The notes: generated by a model not told the origin, from the sequence alone. A stretch of DNA of 64,000 bases from Micromonospora saelicesensis (GCF_900091575.1 NZ_FMCR01000009.1:209994-273993); one strand, 5' to 3'; positions 1-9,509 are shown, counted from the first letter of the stretch. Program-made: numbers and translations.

Positions 1-665
1 ACACCATCGTTCCGCAGCTGCTCAGCGAGATCGACGGCGTTGAGGGGCTGGAGAACGTCATCGTCATCGGCGCCTCCAACCGGGAAGACATGATCGACCC
101 GGCGATCCTGCGCCCCGGTCGTCTCGATGTGAAGATCAAGATCGAGCGACCGGACGCCGAGGCGGCCAAGGACATCTTCTCCAAGTACATCCTCTCCGGG
201 CTGCCCCTGCACCCGGACGACCTGGCCGAACACGGCGCCGACCCCCAGGCCACCGTCGCGGCGATGATCGACGCCGTGGTGCTGCGGATGTACTCGGAAA
301 CCGAGGAGAACCGTTTCCTCGAGGTCACCTACGCCAACGGTGACAAGGAAGTCCTCTACTTCAAGGACTTCAACTCCGGCGCGATGATCCAGAACATCGT
401 CGACCGGAGCAAGAAGATGGCCATCAAGGAGTTCCTCACCTCGGGTCGCAAGGGGCTGCGCCTGCAGCACCTGCTCGACGCCTGCGTCGACGAGTTCCGC
501 GAGAACGAGGACCTTCCCAACACCACCAACCCCGACGACTGGGCGCGCATCTCCGGCAAGAAGGGTGAGCGGATCGTCTACATCCGCACGCTCGTCTCCG
601 GCGGCAAGGGCGCCGAGGCCGGCCGGTCCATCGAGACCGCCAGCAACACGGGTCAGTACCTGTAG
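1..665 (+). CDS. arc: Proteasome-associated AAA ATPase ARC/Mpa, C-terminal part
   Basis: This is the C-terminal part of the hexameric ATPase that recognises Pup-tagged proteins, unfolds them and feeds them to the 20S proteasome. The reading frame is open from base 3, so the start lies outside the window. Visible AAA features are the end of the Walker B region (SEIDGVEG), the ASNRED sensor segment and the LRPGRLD arginine-finger motif. The protein ends in GQYL, the penultimate-tyrosine tail by which this family docks on and opens the proteasome gate. The rest of the proteasome genes follow downstream (dop, pup, prcB, prcA), which supports the call. A strong hairpin terminator follows the stop. 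Confidence 0.96.
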   Translation, partial: TIVPQLLSEIDGVEGLENVIVIGASNREDMIDPAILRPGRLDVKIKIERPDAEAAKDIFSKYILSGLPLHPDDLAEHGADPQATVAAMIDAVVLRMYSETEENRFLEVTYANGDKEVLYFKDFNSGAMIQNIVDRSKKMAIKEFLTSGRKGLRLQHLLDACVDEFRENEDLPNTTNPDDWARISGKKGERIVYIRTLVSGGKGAEAGRSIETASNTGQYL

Positions 666-675
666 AGCCGACGTT

Positions 676-713
676 CAACCGGGGCGATGCGTTTCGACGC
701 GTCGCCCCGGTTG
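676..713. terminator. Bidirectional hairpin terminator with TTCG loop
   Basis: Arms of 17 bp (676-692 and 697-713) are complementary except for one G-T pair and enclose a TTCG tetraloop. It lies between the convergent arc and gtrA-like genes and can serve both. Confidence 0.8.
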
Positions 714-748
714 ACGTTCCGCCGGAGTCCAGCGGGCAGTCCTGCGGG

Positions 749-1162
749 TCAGCTCGGAGCGTCGGTGAAGATCCACTTGCGGGAGACGAAGAGATTCAGC
801 ACCGCCAGGCCCCCGGTGGTGAGCACCTTCGCGACCAGGTACGGAAGGCCGGCCCAGGTCAACCCCTGCACGAGGGCGACCGTGAGAGCCAGGTTGACGA
901 TCACCAGCAGCAGATACCGCCAGGCCTGACCGCCGACGTCGCCGGTCGAGCCGAACGACCATGCGCGGTTGAGCCCGAAGTTGACCACGAACGCCACGGC
1001 GAAGGCGAGCACCGTGGCGAACGGTAGCCACACCCCCAGCACACCGTGGAACAGGTAGAGCGCGCTGGTGTCGGTGATCGCGCTGAGACCTCCGACGATG
1101 AGAAACCGCACCTCGCTGCGCCGTGTCAGGCCTGCGAACGTCGCCGAGGCCGCCGCCTTCAT
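749..1162 (-). CDS. GtrA family membrane protein
   Basis: This 137-residue protein has four hydrophobic segments and the GtrA-family pattern: RFLIVGGLSAITD near the N-terminus, FVVNFGLNRAWSF in the middle and FVSRKWIF near the C-terminus. GtrA-like proteins are thought to help move or use polyprenyl-linked sugars at the membrane during cell-surface polysaccharide modification. The start was set at the ATG preceding KAAASATF; longer upstream extensions in this frame run into the divergent acetyltransferase gene. It faces away from the aminosugar operon that begins 100 bp further on, so the two probably share a promoter region. Confidence 0.85.
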   Translation of the reverse strand: MKAAASATFAGLTRRSEVRFLIVGGLSAITDTSALYLFHGVLGVWLPFATVLAFAVAFVVNFGLNRAWSFGSTGDVGGQAWRYLLLVIVNLALTVALVQGLTWAGLPYLVAKVLTTGGLAVLNLFVSRKWIFTDAPS

Positions 1163-1261
1163 CGCTGACCCTTGGATGCGGACCCGCCATGTGTCGTCAC
1201 GGTGGAGCACGCTATCGTCTCCCCGTCCCGCGATCGCCCCGAGACCCCCCGAAGGTGTGCA

Positions 1262-1804
1262 GTGACCGACATGCCGAGCGTCTCCGTCCACCCGACAGCC
1301 GAGGTGGAAGCCGGGGCCGAGATCGGAGCCGGGACTCGGATCTGGCACCTGACGCATGTCCGGTCGACCGCCCGCATCGGCGCCGACTGCACGCTCGGCC
1401 GCAACGTGTTCGTCGATGCCGGGGTCACCATCGGCGACCGCGTCAAGGTGCAGAACAACGTCTCGGTCTACCACGGCGTCACGCTTGAGGACGAGGTGTT
1501 CGTCGGCCCGAGCGCGGTCTTCACCAACGACCTCAACCCGCGCGCCCAGAACCCGGACTGGAAGGTCACGCCGACCCTGGTCCGCACGGGCGCCTCCATC
1601 GGCGCCAACGCCACGATCGTCTGCGGCACCGAGATCGGGGAGTTCGCCCTCGTGGCCGCGGGCGCGGTCGTCACGCGGGATGTGCAGCCGTACCAACTCG
1701 TGGCCGGCAACCCGGCCCGGCATCTCGGTTGGGTCAACCGCAACGGCGAGGTGGTCGCCCGCGGCGACGAGCAGTTGCCCACCGGCGTACTCGAAGGCCG
1801 CTGA
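1262..1804 (+). CDS. Hexapeptide-repeat sugar N-acetyltransferase (WlbB/WbpD-like)
   Basis: This 180-residue protein is built of hexapeptide repeats (IGAGTRIWH, IGADCTLGRNVFVDAGVTIGD, IGANATIVCG) that form a left-handed beta helix. The family transfers acetyl groups from acetyl-CoA to the amino group of a nucleotide-linked amino sugar. The GTG at 1262 is preferred because a GAAGG ribosome site lies 7 bases upstream; ATG at 1271 is the alternative. A TATCGT hexamer at 1213-1218 may be the -10 of its promoter. It opens a likely operon with the aminotransferase and dehydrogenase that follow. Together the three match the WbpB/WbpE/WbpD-type route to a 3-acetamido sugar; the exact substrate cannot be read from the sequence. 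Confidence 0.85.
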   Translation: MTDMPSVSVHPTAEVEAGAEIGAGTRIWHLTHVRSTARIGADCTLGRNVFVDAGVTIGDRVKVQNNVSVYHGVTLEDEVFVGPSAVFTNDLNPRAQNPDWKVTPTLVRTGASIGANATIVCGTEIGEFALVAAGAVVTRDVQPYQLVAGNPARHLGWVNRNGEVVARGDEQLPTGVLEGR

Positions 1805-1826
1805 ACCTCACAGGAGACAACCCCTC

Positions 1827-2927
1827 ATGTCTATTCCCATCACTTCGGTGGTCATCGGCCCCGAGGAAGAGGCCGCGGTCCTGTCGGTTCTGCGGTCCGG
1901 CAGGCTGGCTCAGGGACCGATGGTCGCCGAACTGGAGCGGTCGTTCGCGGAGCTCTGCGGTGTCCCCCACGCCGTGGCAGTCAGCAACGGAACCGTCGCC
2001 CTGGTGGCCGCCCTCGAAGCGCTCGGTCTGCAGCCCGGCGACGAGGTCATCACCACTCCCTTCAGCTTCGCGGCGACCCTGAACGCGATTCTCGAGTCCG
2101 GAGCGACCGTCCGCTTCGCCGACATCCGTGACGACTTCACCATCGACCCGGACTCGGTCCAGGCGCTGGTCAACGCACGGACCAAGGCCATCCTCCCGGT
2201 GCACCTCTACGGCCTGCCCGCCGACATGACGGCCCTCACCGCGATCGCCGAAACCGCCGGGCTCGCGATCGTCGAGGACGCCGCCCAGGCGCACGGCGCA
2301 CGCGTCGGTGACCGGGCGGTCGGCTCGTTCGGCGTCGGCTGCTTCTCCATGTACGCCACGAAGAACCTGCAGTGCGGCGAAGGCGGTCTGATCACCACCT
2401 CCGACGACGCCATCGCGGACCGGCTTCGGCTGCTGCGCAACCAGGGCATGCGGGTGCGATACCAGTACGAGGCGCCGGGCCACAACTGGCGACTGACCGA
2501 CCTGCAGGCGGCCATCGCCGTGCCGCAGGTCGGCCGGCTGGCCGAGACCACGGCTCGCCGGGCCTCGAACGCCGCACGGCTGACCGCCGGCCTCGCCGAC
2601 CTGCCCGGGCTGACCACCCCGTCGGTGCCGGCCGGACGCAGCCACGTCTGGCACCAGTACACGGTGCGTATCGGCGCCGACGCGCCACTGAGCCGCGACG
2701 ACCTCGGCAAGCGGCTTGATGAGCGGGAGATCGGCTACGGTCTGTACTACCCCCGCCTCATGCACCACTACGACTGCTACGTGGGTCACCCCCAGATCGG
2801 CACGGACGAGACCCCTCGTGCCCTTCGCGCCGCCGAGGAGGCGCTCTCCCTTCCTGTTCACCAACACCTCGCCGACGACGACGTCGACCAGGTGATCGAG
2901 GCCGTACGAGGTGCGTTCAATGCCTAA
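1827..2927 (+). CDS. DegT/DnrJ/EryC1 sugar aminotransferase
   Basis: This is a PLP-dependent aminotransferase of 366 residues that would place an amino group on a nucleotide-linked keto sugar. Family signs are the N-terminal RSGRLAQGPMVAELE, the aspartate of VEDAAQAHGA that contacts PLP, and the lysine in YATKNLQCGEGG that forms the internal aldimine. The start ATG has a CAGGAG ribosome site 10 bases upstream. The stop overlaps the start of the next gene by 8 bases (ATGCCTAA), so translation is probably coupled. With the acetyltransferase and the Gfo/Idh dehydrogenase on either side it looks like a WlbE/WbpE-type enzyme making a 3-amino sugar for a surface glycan. Confidence 0.92.
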   Translation: MSIPITSVVIGPEEEAAVLSVLRSGRLAQGPMVAELERSFAELCGVPHAVAVSNGTVALVAALEALGLQPGDEVITTPFSFAATLNAILESGATVRFADIRDDFTIDPDSVQALVNARTKAILPVHLYGLPADMTALTAIAETAGLAIVEDAAQAHGARVGDRAVGSFGVGCFSMYATKNLQCGEGGLITTSDDAIADRLRLLRNQGMRVRYQYEAPGHNWRLTDLQAAIAVPQVGRLAETTARRASNAARLTAGLADLPGLTTPSVPAGRSHVWHQYTVRIGADAPLSRDDLGKRLDEREIGYGLYYPRLMHHYDCYVGHPQIGTDETPRALRAAEEALSLPVHQHLADDDVDQVIEAVRGAFNA

Positions 2928-3867
2928 TTTGGCGATCATCGGCGCGGGCATCATGGGCGCGAACCACGGTCGCGTGGCCCGCGCCACGCCGGACGTCACC
3001 GTCACCTCCGTCTGCGACCCCGACCCCCAGCGGGCCGCCACCCTGGCCAAGGCCATCGGCGCGGATTACACGACCGACATCGACGAGGCGCTGGCCGGCG
3101 TGGACGCGGCCATCCTGGCGACCCCGAGCGAGACGCACGGCGAGTTGGGCGCGCGCATCCTGCGCAGCGGCCGGGACCTTCTCGTCGAGAAGCCGATCGC
3201 GACCTCCGTCGCCGACGCGCGGCACCTCATCGACCTCGCGGAGAAGCACGATCGCGTGTTGATGGTCGGCCACGTCGAGCGCTTCAACCCGGCGGTCACG
3301 GAGCTCCTCCAACTGGTGGACGACCCGCTGTCGTTGGAGATCACCCGGGTCGGCCCGTTCTCCAACCGTGCCCTCGCCGACGTCCTGCTGGACCTGATGA
3401 TCCACGACGTCGACCTGGCACGGACGGTGGCCGGCTCGGAGATCGTCGCGCACCGCGCGGCGACCCGGATCGTCCGCTCCACCGAGCAGGACCTGGCCTT
3501 CGCCCTGCTCATGTTCGAGAACGGCATGATCGCCAACATCACGGCGAGCCGAGTCAGCCAGAACAAGATCCGCCGCGTCACCCTCACCCAGCGCAACGAC
3601 TGCGTCATCGCCGACCTGCTGCGCCAGCAGGTCGAGGTGCACCGGATCGAGCACTCCGAGTTCCTCTCCGAGGGCGGCGTGCGCTACCGGCAGAGCGGGC
3701 GGGTCGAGATCCCCTTCCTCTCCCAGCACGGCGAACCGCTGATGCACGAGCTGCGGCACTTCGCCGACTGCGTCGTCAACCGTCGCCGGCCCGTGGTCAG
3801 CGGCGAGGACGGCCTTGCCGCGCTCGAGGTGTGCCTCCAGATCCGCGACACCGCCCTGGTCGGCTGA
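2920..3867 (+). CDS. Gfo/Idh/MocA family sugar dehydrogenase
   Basis: This is an NAD(P)-dependent oxidoreductase of 315 residues. The Rossmann motif is IIGAGIMGANH at the N-terminus, followed by the family's EKPIA motif (the lysine contacts substrate and cofactor) and the GHVERFNP segment. By analogy with WlbA/WbpB it would oxidise C3 of a UDP- or dTDP-sugar so that the preceding aminotransferase can act. ATG 2920 overlaps the upstream stop and was preferred over an in-frame GTG at 2911. Two bases separate its stop from the next start. Confidence 0.9.
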   Translation: MPNLAIIGAGIMGANHGRVARATPDVTVTSVCDPDPQRAATLAKAIGADYTTDIDEALAGVDAAILATPSETHGELGARILRSGRDLLVEKPIATSVADARHLIDLAEKHDRVLMVGHVERFNPAVTELLQLVDDPLSLEITRVGPFSNRALADVLLDLMIHDVDLARTVAGSEIVAHRAATRIVRSTEQDLAFALLMFENGMIANITASRVSQNKIRRVTLTQRNDCVIADLLRQQVEVHRIEHSEFLSEGGVRYRQSGRVEIPFLSQHGEPLMHELRHFADCVVNRRRPVVSGEDGLAALEVCLQIRDTALVG

Positions 3868-3869
3868 GC

Positions 3870-4802
3870 ATGTACAAGGGTCAGAAGATCGCCGCTGTCG
3901 TCCCGGCCTACAACGAGAGCCGGCTGATCGGCAAGACGATCACCACGATGCCCGACTTCGTGGACTTCATCGTGGTGATCAACGACTGCTCCACCGACGA
4001 CACCTCCGAGCGGGCTCGCGCGGTGGGTGACCCGCGGGTCGTCGTCATCGACCATGAGAAGAACACCGGCGTCGGTGGTTCGATCATGGACGGGCACGAG
4101 CGGGCCCTCGCCCTGGGCGCCGACATCAACGTCGTGATGGCCGGTGACGCCCAGATGGATCCGGCCTACCTGCCGGCGCTGCTCGACCCGATCTGCGACG
4201 ACGGCTACGAGTTCACCAAGGCGAACCGCTTCTTCTCCCGTACGTCGTTCGCCGACATGCCGGCCGTACGGATGCTGGGGAGCGTCGCCCTGTCGTTCGC
4301 GACCAAGGTCGCCAGCGGCTACTGGAACCTCTTCGACCCGCAGAACGGTTACACCGCGGTGTCCCGCTCGGCCCTGCTGCGGCTCAACGTCGCCGCCGTG
4401 GCGCGCGGCTACGAGTTCGAGAACGACCTCCTGATCTGGCTCAACATCGCCAACGCCCGAGCCAAGGACGTACCGGTCCCCGCCAGCTACGGCGAGGAGG
4501 TGTCGACGATGCGCATCCACCGGGTGGCCCCCCGCATCGCCAGCCTCCTGTTCCGCGGCTTCTGGCGGCGGATGCTGCTCAAGCACGTGCTCGCCTCGTT
4601 CTCCGCCGTCGCGCTGCTGTTCTTCACCGGCCTGTTCCTCATCCTGTTCGGCTCCGGCTGGGGGATCTGGGTGCTGGCGGAGACCCTCGGCCCACCGGTC
4701 GCCACCACCGGTAGCGTCCTGCTCTGCGTCGGGCCGCTGCTGACCGGTATCCACATGCTGATCTCCGCGCTCACCCTGGACATCCAGTCGACGCCGGACT
4801 GA
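3870..4802 (+). CDS. Family 2 glycosyltransferase with two C-terminal membrane segments
   Basis: The N-terminal 210 residues form a GT-A fold domain: AAVVPAYNES, NDCSTDDT, and the metal-binding AGDAQMD segment. The family transfers a sugar from a nucleotide donor, often to a polyprenyl phosphate. Two hydrophobic stretches near residues 245-265 and 280-305 probably anchor it in the membrane. It starts 2 bases after the dehydrogenase stop, so it belongs to the aminosugar operon and is a good candidate for attaching the new sugar. The acceptor is unknown. Confidence 0.88.
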   Translation: MYKGQKIAAVVPAYNESRLIGKTITTMPDFVDFIVVINDCSTDDTSERARAVGDPRVVVIDHEKNTGVGGSIMDGHERALALGADINVVMAGDAQMDPAYLPALLDPICDDGYEFTKANRFFSRTSFADMPAVRMLGSVALSFATKVASGYWNLFDPQNGYTAVSRSALLRLNVAAVARGYEFENDLLIWLNIANARAKDVPVPASYGEEVSTMRIHRVAPRIASLLFRGFWRRMLLKHVLASFSAVALLFFTGLFLILFGSGWGIWVLAETLGPPVATTGSVLLCVGPLLTGIHMLISALTLDIQSTPD

Positions 4803-4859
4803 CCGGTACCGCGCCCTGATCCGTTCCACGCCCCCTGAAAGGCAGCGCAGCAAACCGCG

Positions 4860-6413
4860 ATGACCGAACAACCTGCGGCCGGCGACGGCGCCGTCGCCGG
4901 CACGCGCCGGATCTGGATCCTGGCGTTCGTCGGCTTCCTGCTGACCATCGGGGCCTGGTCGGTCGCCGCCCCCTACGACGGCACACCGGACGAGCGGGAG
5001 CACATGATCCGCGCCGCCGGTGTGGCGGCGGGGGAGATCGCCCCGCCGCCGGCAGCCGCGAAGAAGGGCTCGGGAGCCTTCCAGGACGTGCCCGCCGGCC
5101 TGGTCAGGGAGCAGTGCTGGCAGTTCAAGCCGACCGTCTCCGCCGCCTGCGCGGTCCCACCGGGCAGCGACGACACCCCGGTGCGCGCCGGCACCGGCGC
5201 CGGTCGCTACCACCCCGTCTACTACGCCCTGGTGGGCTGGCCGCTCGACATCTGGCCGGGCTGGTCCGGGGTACTGCTCGCCCGGTTCATCAGCGCTGGC
5301 ATCGCCGCGGCGCTGCTGGCCAGCGCATTCGTCGTGGCGGTGAACTGGTCCCGGCGTCGTCTGATGATCGCCGGGCTGCTGGTCGCCGTCACCCCGATGG
5401 CCGCCCAGATGGCCAGCGCCGTCAACCCCAACGGCGTGGAGATCGCCGCCGGCGTGGCGTTCTTCGCGGCCACCATCCCCCTGTTCCTGGACCGCCGGCC
5501 GAAGCCGCACCACGGTCTCCTCATCCTGGCCGGCATCAGCGGCCTGCTGCTCGCGATGCTGCGGCAGACCGGGCCGCTCTGGCTGGCCGCGGCGTTCGTC
5601 GCCTTCGCCTTCCCGTGGCGGCAGAGCAACGTCGGCCGGCTGGTGCGCGAGAAGGCCGTGTGGTGGTGGGTCGGCGGCATCGCCGTCGCGGCCCTCACCG
5701 CCGTCGGCTGGGGCGTCGTGATGAAGTCCTCCGACCTCGGCAAGTACGGCGGCCACGTGTACACCTACGGCCAGGCCGCCCTCGCCGAGGCCGACCGGTG
5801 GCGCAGCTACCTCGACCAGATGGTCGGAGTGACGTCATGGCTGGACACCCGGATGCCCGCGCCGATCTACCTGACCTGGCAGTTCGTCGCCGCGACGCTG
5901 TTGATCGGGGCGTTCGTCTTCGGCCGGTTGGTCGACCGTGGGCGGCTGCTCGTCCTGATCGTCGCCGGCACCGTCGTGCCGTCCCTGATGCAGGTGGCCC
6001 TGGTCAAGCAGACCGGGTTCGTCACCCAGGGCCGCTACATGCTGCCGATGCTCGGCGGGGTGATGCTGTTCGCCGCGTACGTCTGGGAGGAGCGCGGGCT
6101 CGACGCGACCCGCAGCCGCACCCTGGTCCGCCTCAGCGTCATCCTGCTCCTGCCGATCCAACTCTTCACGCTCATCTTGACGATGGTGCGGTGGCAGGAC
6201 GGACTGCCCAAGTACCTGACCTTCCGCACCATCAACCCCTTCGCCGGCGACTGGCACCCGCCACTCGGCTCGATCACGCCCCTGCTGGCGAGCGTGCTCG
6301 GTCTGACCCTGCTCGGCGTCCTCGCCTGGCGGGTCTCGATGCGCCCGCTGAGCGAGCCCGACGAACCGACGCCAGCGATCGCCGAGCAGACACCGGCGGC
6401 GGACCTGCGCTGA
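4860..6413 (+). CDS. DUF2142 family multi-pass membrane protein
   Basis: This 517-residue protein has about ten to twelve hydrophobic segments and, just after the first one, the DUF2142 hallmark AAPYDGTPDEREH. Members sit among cell-envelope polysaccharide genes and resemble GT-C fold glycosyltransferases, in which an acidic residue in the first outer loop is catalytic; here the DERE segment is in the right place. It follows the GT2 gene by 57 bases and is probably the last gene of the aminosugar operon. A role as a polyprenyl-sugar-dependent transferase is inference. Confidence 0.8.
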   Translation: MTEQPAAGDGAVAGTRRIWILAFVGFLLTIGAWSVAAPYDGTPDEREHMIRAAGVAAGEIAPPPAAAKKGSGAFQDVPAGLVREQCWQFKPTVSAACAVPPGSDDTPVRAGTGAGRYHPVYYALVGWPLDIWPGWSGVLLARFISAGIAAALLASAFVVAVNWSRRRLMIAGLLVAVTPMAAQMASAVNPNGVEIAAGVAFFAATIPLFLDRRPKPHHGLLILAGISGLLLAMLRQTGPLWLAAAFVAFAFPWRQSNVGRLVREKAVWWWVGGIAVAALTAVGWGVVMKSSDLGKYGGHVYTYGQAALAEADRWRSYLDQMVGVTSWLDTRMPAPIYLTWQFVAATLLIGAFVFGRLVDRGRLLVLIVAGTVVPSLMQVALVKQTGFVTQGRYMLPMLGGVMLFAAYVWEERGLDATRSRTLVRLSVILLLPIQLFTLILTMVRWQDGLPKYLTFRTINPFAGDWHPPLGSITPLLASVLGLTLLGVLAWRVSMRPLSEPDEPTPAIAEQTPAADLR

Positions 6414-6555
6414 TCGGCCGACCGGCCGACCACGCCCGGTGCGGGCGTTGCTGTCGGATTCGGACTAGTCTGGAGTGCAGGGCCGATCGAGCGGTAACGC
6501 GCCGGCCGGCGGTGGGCGTGGACCGGTACGTCAGCGAGCTGAAGCGGGGCGCGGC

Positions 6556-8073
6556 ATGAGCGTACGGCGAATCATGGGCACCGAGGTCGAGTACGGCATC
6601 TCCGTGCCCGGGCAGGCCGGAGCCAACCCGATGGTCACCTCCTCGCAGGTGGTGAACGCCTACGGGGCACGTCCGGAACTCAACCGGGGCGGCCGGGCCC
6701 GGTGGGACTACGAGGAAGAGTCGCCGCTGCGCGACGCCCGTGGCTTCACCTACTCCGGTGCCGCGTACGACCCCGCCGAGGCCCTCGCGGACGAAGACCT
6801 CGGCCTGGCCAACGTGATACTCACCAACGGCGCACGCCTCTACGTCGACCACGCCCACCCCGAATACTCCACCCCGGAGGTCACCACCCCCCGGGACATC
6901 GTGCGCTGGGACAAGGCCGGCGAGCGGGTGATGGCCGAGGCGTCCCGCCGGGCCGCCACCATCCCGGGCACCCAGCCGATCCACCTCTACAAGAACAACA
7001 CCGACAACAAGGGCGCCAGCTACGGCGCCCACGAGAACTACCTGATGCGCCGCCAGACGCCATTCGCCGACATCGTGGCGTACCTGACGCCGTTCTTCGT
7101 CACCCGGCAGATCGTCTGCGGCGCCGGCCGGGTCGGCATCGGCCAGGACGGCGGCCAGAGCGGCTTCCAGATCTCCCAACGCGCCGACTTCTTCGAGGTC
7201 GAGGTGGGCCTGGAGACCACCCTCAAGCGCCCGATCATCAACACCCGCGACGAGCCGCACGCCGACGCCGACAAGTACCGCCGGCTGCACGTCATCATCG
7301 GCGACGCCAACCTCTCCGAGATCTCCACCTACCTCAAGGTCGGCACCACCGCCCTGATCCTCACCATGATCGAGGAGAAGGCGCTCGGGGCCGACCTCGG
7401 CATCGCCGACCCGGTCAGCGAGCTACGCGCCGTCAGCCACGACCCCTCCCTGACGCACCGGATGCGACTGCGCGACGGCCGCAAACTCACCGCACTGGAC
7501 CTGCAGTGGGCGTACCTGGAGCGAGTCCGGTCCTTTGTCGACGACCGGTACGGCACCGACGCCGACGAGCAGACCATCGACGTGCTCGACCGCTGGGAGA
7601 GCGTCCTGGACCGGCTGGGCCGGGATCCGATGCTCTGCGCCGACGAGTTGGACTGGGTGGCCAAGCTGCGGCTGCTGGAGGGCTACCGGGAGCGGGAGAA
7701 GCTCGGTTGGGGCTCGCACAAGCTCCAGCTTGTCGACCTCCAGTATTCCGACGTCCGGCCGGAGAAGGGCCTCTACCACCGCCTGGTCAGCCGGGGCGCG
7801 ATGAAGACACTGCTCACCGACGACGAGACGCGCAGCGCGATGACCGAGCCGCCGGAGGACACCCGGGCCTACTTCCGGGGTCGCTGCCTCGCCCAGTACG
7901 CCTCCGAGGTGGTCGCCGCGAGCTGGGATTCGGTGATCTTCGACGTGGGCCGTGAGTCGCTGGTCCGGGTCCCGATGATGGAGCCGGAGCGGGGCACCCG
8001 CGCGCACGTCGGGGCGCTGTTCGACCGCTGTGCCAGCGCCAAGGACCTGCTGGAGACCTTGACCGGGGGCTGA
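6556..8073 (+). CDS. dop: Pup deamidase/depupylase Dop
   Basis: This 505-residue homologue of glutamine synthetase removes Pup from substrates and, in organisms with a C-terminal glutamine on Pup, deamidates it. The N-terminus RRIMGTEVEYGIS carries the ATP/metal-binding glutamates. The segment YKNNTDNKGASYGAHENY and the RPIINTRDEPHAD motif are shared with PafA. A longer, less ordered loop around residues 40-75 is typical of Dop and separates it from PafA. Start ATG 6556 was chosen for the match to the family N-terminus. Since the Pup encoded here already ends in glutamate, depupylation should be its main activity. Confidence 0.96.
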   Translation: MSVRRIMGTEVEYGISVPGQAGANPMVTSSQVVNAYGARPELNRGGRARWDYEEESPLRDARGFTYSGAAYDPAEALADEDLGLANVILTNGARLYVDHAHPEYSTPEVTTPRDIVRWDKAGERVMAEASRRAATIPGTQPIHLYKNNTDNKGASYGAHENYLMRRQTPFADIVAYLTPFFVTRQIVCGAGRVGIGQDGGQSGFQISQRADFFEVEVGLETTLKRPIINTRDEPHADADKYRRLHVIIGDANLSEISTYLKVGTTALILTMIEEKALGADLGIADPVSELRAVSHDPSLTHRMRLRDGRKLTALDLQWAYLERVRSFVDDRYGTDADEQTIDVLDRWESVLDRLGRDPMLCADELDWVAKLRLLEGYREREKLGWGSHKLQLVDLQYSDVRPEKGLYHRLVSRGAMKTLLTDDETRSAMTEPPEDTRAYFRGRCLAQYASEVVAASWDSVIFDVGRESLVRVPMMEPERGTRAHVGALFDRCASAKDLLETLTGG

Positions 8074-8108
8074 CGTCCGGGTGCCTCCACCGGGGATCGG
8101 CTTGTGGC

Positions 8109-9401
8109 ATGCTAGGCCGTCCCCAATTCCTCGACCCCCACGGTGATGCGATGCTCCCCTCTGCCCGGCAGGTTGGCCGGCGTGCGGTGACGGCTGTTCC
8201 GCTGTCGAATGCCTACGCCGGGCGCGCCAACAGTTTCGGCTTCCTACGGCTCTGTTTTGCCGTAGCGGTCGTCCTTGCGCACACTGCGGTGATCGGTTAC
8301 GCCCGACCGTTGACCGAGGTGGTCGACGTGGCCGGTCTGGGGGTGGCCGGTTTCTTCGGCATCTCCGGCTTCCTCATTACCCGCAGCGCTCGGCGCGCCA
8401 GCCTTCCCCGCTACCTGTGGCACCGGGCCCTGCGGATCTGGCCGGGTCTCTGGGTGTGTCTGCTGTTCATCAGTTTCGTGGTGGCGCCGATCGTCTGGTA
8501 CGCCGAACGCGGCGATCTGGACGGGCTGTGGCGGCACCCGGCGGGTGTGGTGAACTTCCTGCAGGCCAACTGGTGGGGCGGCTACCGCCAACAGGGCATC
8601 ATGGACGTCTTCCGGGACACGCCGTACGGCGACCTGGTGCGTCGCAGCGTCCTCGACGGCTCACTCTGGACGCTCAGCTACGAGATCTTCTGCTACCTGA
8701 TCGTGGCTTCGCTGGCCGTGGTGGCCGTGCTGCGCCGCGCCCGCTGGCTGGTGCTCGCGGCCGCTGTTCTCGTCTTCGGTCTGCTGCTCTGGAACCAGTA
8801 CGAGGCGCTGCGCTTCGGCGGGTCGACGTACTTCACCAGCGGCAGCATCGGCACGCTGCCGCTGCTGGGCGCACTCAGCAAGATCTGGTTCCTGCGGTTC
8901 GGGTTCATGTTCCTGGTGGGCGCCGTGGCGGACCTGTACAGCGACAAGCTGCCCATCAGCGACGTCCTCGGCGTGCTCGCCATCGTCGTGACCGGCTGGC
9001 AGACCCTGGAGGGTCACCTGTTCGGCCCGGCGCTGCTCGCCTACGAGTACGCCATCCTCTACCTCGCGGTCCGGTTGCCGCGGCTGCTGCATGTCGTGGG
9101 GCAGAAGAACGACTACTCGTACGGCATCTACATCTACTCCTTCGTCGTGCAGCAGATGCTGGCCTGGCTGGGGGCGGCGGCCTGGGGCTTCGTCGGCTAC
9201 TTCGCGGTGGTCATGGTCTTCACCGTCGTGCTGGCGTTCCTGTCCTGGCACCTGGTGGAGAAGCAGGCTCTGCGCTTCAAGGACTGGACGCCCCGCTTCC
9301 GCCGCGGGGCACCACCCGCGGAGGCATCGGGGGAGCGGCAGCCCGAGCCGGAGCGGGTGCCGGTGCCAGCCACGGCCGACGCGTCGGCTCCTCGGGGCTG
9401 A
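8109..9401 (+). CDS. Acyltransferase-3 (OafA/YrhL) family membrane protein
   Basis: This membrane acyltransferase of up to 430 residues has about ten hydrophobic helices. The family moves acetyl or other acyl groups onto sugars of surface polysaccharides or antibiotics. Features include RANSFGFLRLCFAVAVVLAHT (the catalytic-type histidine follows the first helix), FFGISGFLITRS and, near the end, WHLVEKQALRF. The C-terminal 40 residues are low-complexity and charged. The start is uncertain: ATG 8109 gives the longest product, while ATG 8151 also fits. It is inserted between dop and pup; no proteasome role is known for the family, so it more likely works with the nearby sugar genes. Confidence 0.85.
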   Translation: MLGRPQFLDPHGDAMLPSARQVGRRAVTAVPLSNAYAGRANSFGFLRLCFAVAVVLAHTAVIGYARPLTEVVDVAGLGVAGFFGISGFLITRSARRASLPRYLWHRALRIWPGLWVCLLFISFVVAPIVWYAERGDLDGLWRHPAGVVNFLQANWWGGYRQQGIMDVFRDTPYGDLVRRSVLDGSLWTLSYEIFCYLIVASLAVVAVLRRARWLVLAAAVLVFGLLLWNQYEALRFGGSTYFTSGSIGTLPLLGALSKIWFLRFGFMFLVGAVADLYSDKLPISDVLGVLAIVVTGWQTLEGHLFGPALLAYEYAILYLAVRLPRLLHVVGQKNDYSYGIYIYSFVVQQMLAWLGAAAWGFVGYFAVVMVFTVVLAFLSWHLVEKQALRFKDWTPRFRRGAPPAEASGERQPEPERVPVPATADASAPRG

Positions 9402-9473
9402 CCGCTCCGGCGCGATCCAACGCCCCCGAACCGAACACGGCGGACGTGAGGGCCTTCTGTCGCCTGGGCGGGG

Positions 9474-9479
9474 TAGATT
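9474..9479 (+). promoter_or_regulatory. Probable -10 element of pup
   Basis: TAGATT lies about 18 bases upstream of the GGAGGAGG ribosome site of pup. This would allow pup and the genes after it to be transcribed separately from the acyltransferase. No convincing -35 is visible. Confidence 0.45.
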
Positions 9480-9509
9480 TCATGCCAGACGATCGTGGAG
9501 GAGGCAGCA

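Noticed and set aside
3684..5756. Minus-strand open frame of 690 codons over the GT2 and DUF2142 genes
   Set aside because: Antisense shadow with Gly/Asp/Gln-rich content; the plus-strand genes have clear family motifs and overlaps.
6414..6555. Promoter for dop in the gap before it
   Set aside because: A TAGTCT hexamer at 6466-6471 is present but lies 84 bases from the start with no suitable -35; not strong enough to list.
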